Source: Alphaproteobacteria bacterium SS10
GTDB lineage: Bacteria > Pseudomonadota > Alphaproteobacteria > TMED2
DNA: 64,000 bases
Assembly: GCA_019192455.1 (NCBI GenBank)
Contig: JAHCML010000003.1
Coordinates: 477,294-541,293 of the forward strand
Reading direction: 5' to 3'
Shown here: piece after piece, positions 1 through 8,364 of the stretch
Position numbering within the stretch: position 1 is the stretch's first letter
How the letters are laid out: each line of letters starts with the position of its first letter
Notes under the pieces: generated by a model
Seen by the model: the letters and a program-made list of their open reading frames with translations, nothing else
What the model was told of the DNA's origin: nothing
The model's database searches: none
Program-made: the position numbers and the translations under genes

Positions 1-603
1 GCTGGCGTCATCTGTGGTCTTTTGGGCGTTGCGAGCCATGCCCATAAGTACTTCCCGCGCTCAGCACCCGGCTATTTCGGTCGTTTGGTATTGGCCCATC
101 AATTCACCGCCCAGACCGCGGCGTGTCTCCTCGTCCGGCGGGAGGTTTATGAGCAGGTGGCCGGGTTGGATGAAACCCTCGCCGTTGCCTTCAACGATAT
201 TGATTTCTGCCTGCGCGTGGCCGCGGCTGGTTACCGCAACCTCTACACCCCGCATGCTGAGCTCTACCACCTAGAGTCGGTTAGCCGCGGGCTTGAGGAT
301 ACACCGGATAAGATCGTGCGCTTTAACAGTGAAGTGCAGGAGATGCTGGATCGATGGGGCGACTTCTTAGAGGTCGATCCAAGCTACAACCCCAATCTGG
401 GGTTAGAGAGCGAGAACTTCGCCCTGGCAAGCCCGCCGCGTGCATACCGCCCGTGGAGCCGTGAGCAATGGCCAAAAGCTGGGAAGGCGCTAACGCGCAC
501 CCGCACCACGCCGAAGGGACCGACGCAGCCGGATGCCAGTAGCCTGATTAAAGAAGTGGTTAAGCCCGACGCCTTGGTTGGCTCGGTTTCGAACCCCAGT
601 TAG
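1..603 (+). CDS. Glycosyltransferase family 2, C-terminal part (cut by window edge)
   Basis: The reading frame is open to the first base, so the gene starts outside the window; translation begins AGVICGLLGVASHAHK. The middle carries the GT2 C-terminal pattern: VAFNDIDFCLRV, in which the ND pair and following Asp/Arg match the acceptor-side region of GT-A enzymes, then YHLESVSRG. This family transfers sugars to rhamnan-type or O-antigen polysaccharides at the inner face of the cytoplasmic membrane. After about residue 140 the tail is rich in Pro, Arg and Thr and looks unstructured. The last 44 bases overlap the end of the convergent lipoprotein gene. Sugar and acceptor cannot be told from this fragment. 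Confidence 0.8.
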   Translation, partial: AGVICGLLGVASHAHKYFPRSAPGYFGRLVLAHQFTAQTAACLLVRREVYEQVAGLDETLAVAFNDIDFCLRVAAAGYRNLYTPHAELYHLESVSRGLEDTPDKIVRFNSEVQEMLDRWGDFLEVDPSYNPNLGLESENFALASPPRAYRPWSREQWPKAGKALTRTRTTPKGPTQPDASSLIKEVVKPDALVGSVSNPS

Positions 604-1678
604 CGCCTTCTTTGCTCGGATCATGGATCTGATCAAAGGCGCTGCCGATGATCAGTGGGCCATTGGCATCGCGACGCTCTTGTGCAGCGCGATTGCGGTT
701 CTGGTTGAACAGCTGAGCCTCACGCTGGATCTGGCGGTAGATACCGCGCACATAGCGTGCCTCAGTACCTGCTTTCGGTGAGTAATGACCGCCAAAGCGC
801 TGGGCGCGATCATCGGCGAGCAAGGACTGCGTTGGGCCGATATAAGGGCTTTGAGCCCCTGCGAGGCCAATCGCGGTTGATTGCAAGAAGCCGTATGTTG
901 GCACGGCGTCCTGCCGGACCTCACGTCTGACCAACACTCCAGACCGCTCTAAGACATCACCCAATAGGCGACGGCCAAGCTCTAAGCGGGCGTAATCGAC
1001 AAAGTTCTCAACCCGTGGGTCGGCTTGCAGCAATAGGGCTGTGTTCTCACGTGCTGCCATGGTGTCGCGATAGGCCTGCAATAGGCGGGTGCGCTCTTCA
1101 TTGGCATTTGGGCCCGTAGCACGGTCAAAGAGGTTCTTATAGATCGTTGCGAAGTCTTGTGGATCTTCCATGACCATAAGGGCTGAGAAGCTGCCAACCG
1201 TGCCGCCCTGGGCAAATACGTTGTTGTCCCGGGTAACCTGATCCATCCATGGCTCGCGCCGTTCGGTAAGGCGCGCGCGATCCAGGGCGCCGCGCGTGAC
1301 CTCACGGATCGTCTCTGGGTGCTGCTCAGCGATGCCGCCAAAGACGCCCTGACCGCCAAGCCAGCGGGTGATGCGGTCCTTATTCGCGCCATAGTCGCGG
1401 CGGCCATAAGGGTCAACGCGGTTTGGAATTCGATAGGTTCCGAAGATTGGACGACCAGCGGTGGTCTCAGGCGCGTTGTAAGCTGGCAAGGTGTAGTTGC
1501 CGCCAGCGCGGGCATCGGCCAGCGGGCCAGTTCGCAGCACAGTGGATTGAGCGCCGGTTTGTGGTGTCACGGTCGCGCAACCGCCAAGGGTCAGGATGGC
1601 GAGGGCCCCCATGGCAACCACTTTTGGTGATTTAACAGCTTTAGCGAGGCGAATTGCACGTTTTGGTCTGTCTGACAT
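560..1678 (-). CDS. Putative lipoprotein of unknown function
   Basis: A 372-residue protein. A basic N-terminus is followed by a hydrophobic stretch ending in a lipobox, LGGC (Cys34 or so), so it is probably lipid-anchored after signal peptidase II cleavage. No Asp follows the Cys directly, which would allow outer-membrane sorting. The rest is polar, Arg- and Gln-rich, with no family I recognise; the segment DPQDFATIYKNLFDRATGP and a helical region after it look folded, while the last 40 residues look disordered. It is convergent with the glycosyltransferase gene and overlaps its 3' end. It may share a transcript with the small gene upstream at 1700-2101. Confidence 0.65.
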   Translation of the reverse strand: MSDRPKRAIRLAKAVKSPKVVAMGALAILTLGGCATVTPQTGAQSTVLRTGPLADARAGGNYTLPAYNAPETTAGRPIFGTYRIPNRVDPYGRRDYGANKDRITRWLGGQGVFGGIAEQHPETIREVTRGALDRARLTERREPWMDQVTRDNNVFAQGGTVGSFSALMVMEDPQDFATIYKNLFDRATGPNANEERTRLLQAYRDTMAARENTALLLQADPRVENFVDYARLELGRRLLGDVLERSGVLVRREVRQDAVPTYGFLQSTAIGLAGAQSPYIGPTQSLLADDRAQRFGGHYSPKAGTEARYVRGIYRQIQREAQLFNQNRNRAAQERRDANGPLIIGSAFDQIHDPSKEGANWGSKPSQPRRRA

Positions 1679-1699
1679 CTTCGGTTTTTCTCACGAGGC

Positions 1700-2101
1700 T
1701 TAGCGCCGCGTCCTTTCTCTTTTCTTTCTTGCTCGTTCGTCCTCTGCCGGTTGGCTAACGGCGAACGTTACATCTTGATCGGCCATCTCATCCATAAGCC
1801 GCTGGATCGTCTCCTCGAGGAGTGCCCGCGGCGGGTTCCGGAAGGTGCCGAAATCAACGGCGTAAGACCATGCGAGGTCATCCCCATCGAGCGCTGCTAC
1901 CACCATTTCGTCAAAACCGTCATTTAGGCCGGTGATGACCTCATCCGCTAGGATTCCAAGGTTTTTGCGGGTGGTGTCCGCTTGCTCCATCCAGATTGAT
2001 TTGCCGTCTTCCCCGATGACAAGGAGGCTGATCCCTTTCAGATCCTCTTCCTCCCCAACGATGATCGGCGTTTTCCCTGGGCTTATAAGCACATCAATCA
2101 T
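1700..2101 (-). CDS. Small hypothetical protein
   Basis: About 133 residues from the ATG at 2101; a TTG four codons upstream would also be in frame. It is acidic in the first two thirds and ends in a very basic tail (RARKKRERTRR). There is no signal peptide, membrane segment or motif I recognise. It lies 21 bases upstream of the lipoprotein gene in the same orientation, so the two may be co-transcribed. Function unknown. Confidence 0.5.
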   Translation of the reverse strand: MIDVLISPGKTPIIVGEEEDLKGISLLVIGEDGKSIWMEQADTTRKNLGILADEVITGLNDGFDEMVVAALDGDDLAWSYAVDFGTFRNPPRALLEETIQRLMDEMADQDVTFAVSQPAEDERARKKRERTRR

Positions 2102-2263
2102 CGAAAGTAACAAGCGGTAATAGGTATATGATGCACAGAGATAGCATAGGCTCTCGCGCGGGAAATTGCCACTAACGGGCGGGGTGGGCTTCGAAGGCCG
2201 TAGAGAAAGGTTTAATTGGCCGCTCCAAACCAGGCAACTCGCATAGCCGAATGCCTGGTTCCC
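2102..2263. terminator. Stem-loop downstream of the XRE regulator
   Basis: Within this gap, AACCAGGCA at 2228-2236 pairs perfectly with TGCCTGGTT at 2252-2260 (9 bp, 15-nt loop). It begins four bases beyond the stop codon of the regulator gene read on the minus strand. The following tract is only weakly T-rich, so termination or 3'-end protection is possible but not certain. Nothing else was seen in the gap. Confidence 0.4.
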
Positions 2264-3706
2264 TTAGGCTTCAACCACGGGGGAGAAGCCATAGGGTGAC
2301 TGCCCACGCAGATGGTCTTCAATTTGTAGCCGGTGGTTCAGCGGTGGGAAGGCACGTTGGCTGCAATCCAGGCGTTCGCACAGGCGGCAATTGACTCCGA
2401 TGGGGACGGGCTTGGCGGTCTTGCCTAGGTCAATACCGTCGGCATAAATCAGGTCCTTAGCATGACTGATCTCACAGCCCAGGCCGATGGCATACTCATT
2501 GGCGGGCAGGTGGTGCCCCAGGCTCGGCTTACCAATCTGGCAAGCGATAGAGAAGTAGCGGGTGCCGTCTGGCATCTCTCCAAATTGGGTGAGGAAGCGA
2601 TCCGGTTGGCGTAGGGCATCATGGACAGCCCAGCGCGGACAGGCGCCGCCATAGCGGGCAAAACGCATCCCGCCGGCGCTAAAGCGTTTGGAGACATTGC
2701 CAGCCTTATCGACCCGAATCAGAAAGAAGGGAATGCCCTTTGCCCCGGCCCGCTGCAGGGTGGTGAGGCGATGGCATACCTGTTCGATGCTGGCGTGGAA
2801 GCGCCGTGACAGCACATCCAAATCATAGCGCAGCTTTTTCGCTGCCTCATGGAAGCGCTGATACGGCATCAGAATGGCGCCGGCGAAGTAGTTGATTAGG
2901 CCGAGGCGCGCCAGTCGCTTCGCATCGTCATTGCTGAAATCGGCCGCCCTGATGATGTCGTCGATCGCCTCAGTTTGCGTCAGGTAGCCAATCTGAGTCG
3001 CGATCTGAAAATTGCGGGCGGTCTGGGGTAGCATTTCTGACAACAGGACCCGGTTTGCATGGCGATCAAAGCGCCGCTGAAGGGAGCCCATCACATCAAT
3101 GGGCATGACCTTCACCCGCACATTCAGGGTATTTTCCAGATGGTCGGTCAGGCCGCGATACAGGTGGTCTGGATTGATATTTGCCTCGGCCCAGAAGTTC
3201 TCAGCCGCTTGCTCCAAGACTGGGAAGTGGTTGTGGCTGGCCTCAAAGAAGTCGCGCACTTCCTCAACCGGGAACACCTGGATATCGAGGTTTTGCAACT
3301 GCTCCTGGTCCGCCACACGCTCAGCTAGGTTTTCCAAATCCTGTCGCGTGCCGCGATAGGCGCTGTAGAGGGTCTGAACCGCCCGTGCGATGCCTGGTGC
3401 CACATTCGCCAGGTCGCGGAGGTCGGTTTTCCGAACCTCGCTCGCCTCAAACATAGGGTCCGCAAAGATTTCAGTGAGTTCAGCCTTTAGGCGGGACTCC
3501 TCATCCTCGGCAAAGCTTTGCAGGTCGATTTCAAAAATCTGGGCAAGCTTGAGCAGGATCGGCACGGTGACGGGCCGCTGGTTATGCTCAATCAGATTGA
3601 GGTAGCTGGCGGAGATACCGAGATCTTCCGCCATCTGCGCTTGGGTCAGTTGCAGGTCGCGACGCAGGCGTCGAACCTTGTGCCCCAGCATGGCCTTGGC
3701 TTCCAT
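2264..3706 (-). CDS. XRE-family regulator with IrrE-N and DUF2083 domains (ScfR/RamB type)
   Basis: A 480-residue transcription factor. Residues about 8-65 form an XRE helix-turn-helix (LTQAQMAEDLGISASYLNLI). The middle third resembles the IrrE N-terminal domain and the C-terminal third is DUF2083, with a conserved Cys cluster CRLCERLDC near residue 445. This architecture is that of short-chain fatty-acyl-CoA responsive regulators (ScfR) and of corynebacterial RamB, which controls acetate genes including isocitrate lyase. Here aceA lies 2.9 kb away in divergent orientation, separated only by two protease genes, so control of aceA is a reasonable inference. The ATG at 3706 is followed directly by the domain, which supports this start. 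Confidence 0.85.
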   Translation of the reverse strand: MEAKAMLGHKVRRLRRDLQLTQAQMAEDLGISASYLNLIEHNQRPVTVPILLKLAQIFEIDLQSFAEDEESRLKAELTEIFADPMFEASEVRKTDLRDLANVAPGIARAVQTLYSAYRGTRQDLENLAERVADQEQLQNLDIQVFPVEEVRDFFEASHNHFPVLEQAAENFWAEANINPDHLYRGLTDHLENTLNVRVKVMPIDVMGSLQRRFDRHANRVLLSEMLPQTARNFQIATQIGYLTQTEAIDDIIRAADFSNDDAKRLARLGLINYFAGAILMPYQRFHEAAKKLRYDLDVLSRRFHASIEQVCHRLTTLQRAGAKGIPFFLIRVDKAGNVSKRFSAGGMRFARYGGACPRWAVHDALRQPDRFLTQFGEMPDGTRYFSIACQIGKPSLGHHLPANEYAIGLGCEISHAKDLIYADGIDLGKTAKPVPIGVNCRLCERLDCSQRAFPPLNHRLQIEDHLRGQSPYGFSPVVEA

Positions 3707-3728
3707 AGCGATCCACTGTCCTAATTAC

Positions 3729-3740
3729 GGTGTAAACACC
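3729..3740. promoter_or_regulatory. Short inverted repeat in the regulator promoter
   Basis: GGTGT-AA-ACACC sits 22 bases upstream of the regulator ATG. Its core TGTAAA is the reverse complement of TTTACA, which recurs in tandem upstream of aceA (6328-6343). An autoregulatory operator is possible; this is inference from position and a short match. Confidence 0.3.
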
Positions 3741-3795
3741 TATAACCGCCAGTATAGAGGCGCCGTCAGGCTTGTAAATTTATCAGTGTGACTCG

Positions 3796-5310
3796 CTACC
3801 CAATAAGCGGGCTGATGGCGGAGGAATCCACACCGGCGACGATTAGGATGCTGCCATCGAAGAACTGCACCTGGGTATTGCCGAAGGTGTCGGTGAAGAT
3901 TGCTGTCACCTGGCTTGCAATGATGTTCAGCGTATCGCCTTCCGCGGCATTGAAGTCGACGAGGGTGTCGATGCCGCCGCCGGCCCGCATGACAAACTGA
4001 TCCGCCCCGTCATTGCCGATCAGGATGTCATTGCCGCGGTTACCGTTGATGGTGTCGTTGCCAAGGTTGCCATTGATGGTGTCAGCGCCTTTACCGCCGA
4101 AGATCAAATCGTCTCCCTGGCCGCCAAATACGCGGTCTTCGGCATTGTTGCCGTATATGATGTCATTACCCTTATTGCCGAAGAGACGATCGCCATCCTT
4201 GCCACCAAACAAGGTGTCGCGATCCTGGCCGCCGAATAGCTGGTCGGCGCCAACATTGCCATAGATGACCTCGGTGCCCTGGCGGCCATAGATGATGTCA
4301 TTACCGCCCAGTGCGGTGATTGCCTCAAACCCATCGGGGTTGGCGGCGCCCGTAATGATTTCGTTCGCGTTGGTTGCCTTAAACTCATGGGATCGGATGC
4401 TGGGTACGAGTTCGATCAAGTAGGTGTTGGCCGCGACCGGGACTAAATCCTCTGTGACTTGGAAGGTAATCGCCGGATCAAAGAACAGCTGGAACGTATC
4501 GACAGCAGACGCACCGCCTGCCGTGCCGTAGAGCGCCTGCAGTGCGGCAAAATCGAAGGGGGCCGGGCCGGTGGTGCCAACGGTCTGATTAAAGCTCATC
4601 ACCGTGTTGGCGGTATTGTCCAACTCCGCTGGTAGAAAAGGGCCTGAGTCAAAGAAGCTGTTATTGCCCGTATGCTTAAGGCCGAGGGCGTGACCGATCT
4701 CATGGGTCAGTAGGAAGTAACCCTGGTTGCCCGGGCTGGGTGCGAAATCCTCCGCGTCGGCCTGGGTCCAGTTGATCCAAACGTCGCCACTGCCATTCAG
4801 GTTCTCAATCGGGGGAATTGCCTCACCGTCATTGGGGATGCCGCTTGGGATGCCGTTTCGGCCGCTGTAGAGGCCGAAATTCATATCGCCACCATCTTCC
4901 GCGCTTACTTCGCGGAAGGTTAGGCCGGTATTGGCGGCATACTGGTCTAGGATCTGCCGGACGGCGATCTGCTGCTCCACGGTCATGACCCGAAAGTCAT
5001 TGATCGTATCGAAGTAGTTAGGGCCAGGCTCTGAGTTGCGGAAGCTGTAGGTCACTTCAACTGGCGTGCCGATTGGCAAACGCCAGTTCCAACGGAACTC
5101 ACCAGATCCTACAAGGGCGTTGATGATGGGATCAGCGGTGAGTACCGGATCGCCATTCCCATCAATTGGCACATCACGGCCATTGAAACCCAGCTCGGAT
5201 GATTTCTCGACTGCTGATATCTTGCAGTGGCTGCAGGCGCAGGTCACAGCGTGTGGGGATGATATCTCTGCGCTTTGCGCGTTATCAGACATTGTAAGGC
5301 CGCCGGACAT
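3796..5310 (-). CDS. Serralysin-like M10 metalloprotease with RTX repeats
   Basis: A 504-residue secreted-type zinc protease. The catalytic motif HEIGHALGLKH is at residues 203-213 and the Met-turn (VMSFN) has its Met at 238, the M10 metzincin signature. From about residue 310 to 450 there are GGxGxDxUx-type RTX nonapeptides (for example FGGQGDDLIFGGKGADTI), which bind calcium after type I secretion, followed by the usual C-terminal beta-rich end. No Sec signal is present, as expected for type I export. The N-terminus contains an unusual CACSHC cluster near residues 24-29. The ATG at 5310 has a GAGG ribosome site; Met7 is an alternative. No transporter genes lie nearby. Substrate unknown. Confidence 0.88.
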   Translation of the reverse strand: MSGGLTMSDNAQSAEISSPHAVTCACSHCKISAVEKSSELGFNGRDVPIDGNGDPVLTADPIINALVGSGEFRWNWRLPIGTPVEVTYSFRNSEPGPNYFDTINDFRVMTVEQQIAVRQILDQYAANTGLTFREVSAEDGGDMNFGLYSGRNGIPSGIPNDGEAIPPIENLNGSGDVWINWTQADAEDFAPSPGNQGYFLLTHEIGHALGLKHTGNNSFFDSGPFLPAELDNTANTVMSFNQTVGTTGPAPFDFAALQALYGTAGGASAVDTFQLFFDPAITFQVTEDLVPVAANTYLIELVPSIRSHEFKATNANEIITGAANPDGFEAITALGGNDIIYGRQGTEVIYGNVGADQLFGGQDRDTLFGGKDGDRLFGNKGNDIIYGNNAEDRVFGGQGDDLIFGGKGADTINGNLGNDTINGNRGNDILIGNDGADQFVMRAGGGIDTLVDFNAAEGDTLNIIASQVTAIFTDTFGNTQVQFFDGSILIVAGVDSSAISPLIG

Positions 5311-5461
5311 ATCTCAATCCTCGCTAGCTGGGGCTGTTGTCTGGTGTGTTAGCTATGCTTCTTACGCTGATGGTCTGGTTGCGCCAATACGCAGTTCGAA
5401 TCGTCCGGAAAATGTGATCATGGGTTGCCGAGCGGTGCCAGTGTGGCGGTCTGCCCCTGGG

Positions 5462-6199
5462 TCAAAGTCTATCCAGCCAGATCAACTGCTTATCAGTAAT
5501 TGGTTTATCGCCAGTGCCGTAGAGTTGGCGCAACGACATCAGATCCAGCGGTGCTGGTCCGTCACATGGGGCGGTATGCCGATAGCTCATAACCGTGTTT
5601 CCCGTGTGGTCCAGTGCGACGGGCAGAAACGGCCCAACATCAAAGGTTCCGTATTTGCCTGGGTGCTTGAGCCCCAGAGCATGTCCAATCTCATGGGTCA
5701 GTAGGAAGTAACCGTCATTGCCCGGTTCTGGAACTAGGTCCTCGTCATCAGCCCTGGTCCAGTTGACCCAGACATCGACCCGCTGGTCTTGCTTGATCGG
5801 TAAGGGCAGGGATTCGCCGTCATTAGGAATGTTGCTCGGCACGTCATCCCGTTCGCTATACATCCCAAAGGCCAGATGTCCCCGTTGCTCGCCCCCCAGA
5901 TATTGGCTGGCGGGATCGCCCGTTACCTCGGTAAAGCGGAGGCCCGTATTGGCCTCAAACAGGCGAAGGATGCTGCGTGTGGCGGCTTCCATCTCTGGTG
6001 TGAAGACCCGGAAGTCGCGGATCTTATCGATATAGGCATCATGGGGTCGGTCGCGACGGAAGCTGAAGGTAAGCTCCGCCGGGCTGCCCATCGGGCGATC
6101 CCGATTCCAGCGTGGGAAGCGCGGATCGATCAGGCACTTGGCTAGCTCGTCGAGATTTGACGAGGTGCCGTCATGCTGCATGTGTCCGCTGGGCTGCAT
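5462..6199 (-). CDS. M10 metalloprotease, catalytic domain only
   Basis: A 245-residue paralogue of the neighbouring protease. It keeps HEIGHALGLKH at 169-179, the Met-turn VMSYR and the substrate-cleft segment FLLTHEIG, but stops about 25 residues after the Met-turn, just where its neighbour goes on into the calcium-binding RTX region. The 150 bases between the two genes show no leftover RTX coding in any frame, so this looks like a compact protein and not a recent frameshift. Without RTX repeats and the C-terminal type I signal its export route is unclear. It is transcribed in the same direction as the RTX protease, 151 bases upstream of it. Confidence 0.8.
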   Translation of the reverse strand: MQPSGHMQHDGTSSNLDELAKCLIDPRFPRWNRDRPMGSPAELTFSFRRDRPHDAYIDKIRDFRVFTPEMEAATRSILRLFEANTGLRFTEVTGDPASQYLGGEQRGHLAFGMYSERDDVPSNIPNDGESLPLPIKQDQRVDVWVNWTRADDEDLVPEPGNDGYFLLTHEIGHALGLKHPGKYGTFDVGPFLPVALDHTGNTVMSYRHTAPCDGPAPLDLMSLRQLYGTGDKPITDKQLIWLDRL

Positions 6200-6579
6200 T
6201 GGCTAGCAAGGTCCTGGTGCCTGTATCGCCGGTTACTATGCGGGTTCGGCGGCAAGATTGTCATGTTTTCAATGTATTGAGTGTTGGGTTCGGCGGTCTG
6301 GCCAAGGGGCAGAAATCAACCTCAATATTTACAAATTTACAAATTACACAAAGATAATTGTATCAACATTTTCAATGTGACCGCTTTTTCAATCGGCTTT
6401 GTTGCATCGCGGGATTTAGTTTGCCAGCTTACGATTAATAGAACGACCCGGAAAGCGGGCGCACCCAGAAATCATCCGGCCGGTTTGGCCGCTGAGGAAG
6501 AAACTAGCGCCTTACCCAAATAGTGGGCGACGCTGTAAGAGAAACCCAATTTTGCCCGTTTTTTGAGAGGTTTAGAACA
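6200..6579. promoter_or_regulatory. aceA upstream region with tandem TTTACAAA repeats
   Basis: This 380-base gap holds no convincing gene. Its middle (about 6310-6420) is AT-rich against GC-rich surroundings. Two head-to-tail copies of TTTACAAA occupy 6328-6335 and 6336-6343, followed by ATTACACAAA. The RamB operator in Corynebacterium contains TTTGCAAA, one base different, and a RamB/ScfR-type regulator is encoded nearby. A binding array for that regulator is plausible. The aceA ribosome site GAGAGG is at 6565-6570. Confidence 0.4.
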
Positions 6580-7887
6580 ATGGCACCGCTAGATCAGAAC
6601 CAGGCAGCAGATACTGCTGAGATCCATGCTCGCCGCTTTGACGGCATCAAACGCGACTACACCGAGCGTGATGTTGAGCGCCTGCGTGGCACGCTGAAAG
6701 TCGATTATTCGATCGCCGAGCACACTGCCCGCCGTCTTTGGGAGCTGCTTAACACCCGCCCATATGTAAATTCATTGGGTGCCCTAACCGGCAACCAGGC
6801 TGTGCAAGCTGTTAAGGCTGGCCTTGAGGCAATTTACCTCTCCGGTTGGCAGGTCGCTGCCGATGCCAACATCGCTGGTCAAATGTATCCTGACCAAAGC
6901 CTTTATCCGGCCAACTCTGTGCCAATGGTTGTTGAGCGGATCAACAACGCACTGCAGCGTGCCGACCAGATCGCCCAGATGGAGCGTATGGATGGTAAGG
7001 GCGATGACCCAACCCACTGGTATGCGCCAATCGTTGCCGATGCTGAGGCTGGCTTCGGTGGCCCGCTGAATGCCTTTGAGCTGATGAAGGGCATGATCAA
7101 GGCCGGTGCCGCTGGCGTTCACTTCGAAGACCAGCTGGCGTCTGAGAAGAAGTGTGGCCACCTTGGCGGTAAAGTCCTAGTCCCAACCAAGACCTTCGTT
7201 CGTACCCTAAACGCGGCACGCCTGGCGGCTGATGTATGCGGTACCTCAACCCTACTGGTTGCCCGTACCGATGCGCAGTCTGCTCAACTGATCACCTCTG
7301 ATCATGATGAGCGTGATGCACCGTTTATCGATTTCGAGAGCGGCCGCACCCCAGAAGGCTTCTACCGCTTGAAGCCAAGCCCAGATGATGGCGTTGATCG
7401 CTGCATCGCCCGTGGCCTGGCCTATGCTGAGTATGCCGATCTAATCTGGTGGGAGACGTCCACGCCGAACCTGGATCATGCTCGTAAGTTCGCTGAAGCG
7501 ATCCACGAGAAGTTCCCGAACAAGATGTTGGCATACAACTGCTCACCGAGCTTCAACTGGAAAGCCAACCTGGATGACGAAACCATTGCGAAGTACCAGC
7601 GTGAGCTGGGTGCCATGGGCTACAAGTTCCAGTTCGTGACCTTGGCTGGTTTCCACTCCCTCAACCACGCTGCCTTCCAGCTGGCTAAAGGCTACAAAGA
7701 GCGCGGCATGGCTGCTTACTCTGAGCTGCAGCAGGCTGAGTTCGGCGCTGAGAAGGATGGCTACACCGCTACCCGTCACCAGCGTGAGGTCGGTACCGGT
7801 TACTTCGATGCGGTCAGCATGGCGATTTCAGCGGGCGAAAGCTCCACCACCGCCATGGGCGAGAGCACCGAAACCCAACAATTCTAA
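6580..7887 (+). CDS. aceA: Isocitrate lyase
   Basis: A 436-residue enzyme of the glyoxylate bypass, splitting isocitrate into succinate and glyoxylate in the cytoplasm and allowing growth on acetate, fatty acids and other acetyl-CoA sources. The catalytic loop [10 protein letters not shown] has Cys192. NCSPSFNW and other strongly conserved segments are present, and length matches the bacterial family. The ATG at 6580 is chosen over the GTG at 6523 because GAGAGG lies nine bases upstream of it and the upstream extension is not conserved in character. It is followed by a stem-loop and a DUF4170 gene. Confidence 0.96.
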   Translation: MAPLDQNQAADTAEIHARRFDGIKRDYTERDVERLRGTLKVDYSIAEHTARRLWELLNTRPYVNSLGALTGNQAVQAVKAGLEAIYLSGWQVAADANIAGQMYPDQSLYPANSVPMVVERINNALQRADQIAQMERMDGKGDDPTHWYAPIVADAEAGFGGPLNAFELMKGMIKAGAAGVHFEDQLASEKKCGHLGGKVLVPTKTFVRTLNAARLAADVCGTSTLLVARTDAQSAQLITSDHDERDAPFIDFESGRTPEGFYRLKPSPDDGVDRCIARGLAYAEYADLIWWETSTPNLDHARKFAEAIHEKFPNKMLAYNCSPSFNWKANLDDETIAKYQRELGAMGYKFQFVTLAGFHSLNHAAFQLAKGYKERGMAAYSELQQAEFGAEKDGYTATRHQREVGTGYFDAVSMAISAGESSTTAMGESTETQQF

Positions 7888-7904
7888 TCCAATAACAATT
7901 GGCT

Positions 7905-7928
7905 GACGGGCCGGATACCCGGCCCGTC
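7905..7928 (+). other. Stem-loop between aceA and the DUF4170 gene
   Basis: GACGGGCCGG (7905-7914) and CCGGCCCGTC (7919-7928) form a perfect 10-bp stem with a 4-nt loop, 17 bases after the aceA stop. No T-run follows. Position and form suggest protection of the aceA mRNA 3' end or partial termination, giving more aceA than DUF4170 product. Confidence 0.55.
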
Positions 7929-7992
7929 CAAAGCCAAAGTAAAGGAACACTATTCAGGTGCCGGAAGGCGCGTAACGCAGAGGAGAAGACCA

Positions 7993-8235
7993 ATGCAAAA
8001 CCGTACTTACAACCCAGAGATTTCAACGCAGCCAAGCATGGGCGAGCGCTTCTGGATTGTCGGCGGTGAGTATGTCGACACCAAGTTTGAGCAGATCGTT
8101 GAGCAAACCCGTCGCGTCGTCGGCCCATTCGATTGCTACCGCCAGGCGCGCAAAGAATGGCAGGCGCTATCAGAGGCAAGCCGCTCAATCTGCACCGCGC
8201 GGTTCTCGATTGCCCGCGAACCAATGGGCGCCTGA
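7993..8235 (+). CDS. DUF4170 family protein
   Basis: An 80-residue soluble protein. The core FWIVGGEYVDTKFEQI followed by GPFDCYRQARKEW matches the small DUF4170 family that often accompanies isocitrate lyase in Alphaproteobacteria. The ribosome site GAGGAG lies nine bases before the ATG. Role unknown; the repeated pairing with aceA suggests a link with the glyoxylate bypass. Confidence 0.75.
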   Translation: MQNRTYNPEISTQPSMGERFWIVGGEYVDTKFEQIVEQTRRVVGPFDCYRQARKEWQALSEASRSICTARFSIAREPMGA

Positions 8236-8300
8236 ACAACGGTCTGAGTTAGGGATTAACGAATTTTGGTCCGTGCACGCTGGATGGCCGGGCTAAAGCA

Positions 8301-8336
8301 AAAAGGGATGGTGCCTCGGCATCATCCCTTTTTTTT
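8301..8336. terminator. Strong intrinsic terminator, probably bidirectional
   Basis: AAAAGGGATG and CATCCCTTTT pair around a GC-rich centre, followed by a run of eight or more T residues. On the minus strand the stem is followed by TTTTTGCTTT. It lies between the convergent aceA operon and the pilin-like gene and would serve both. Confidence 0.85.
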
Positions 8337-8364
8337 ATGTGTAGCTAAAGCTTGGCGCTGATGA

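Noticed and set aside
5066-5704. A 212-codon plus-strand frame over the two M10 genes
   Set aside because: Spans both real genes in antisense with no protein-like features or ribosome site.
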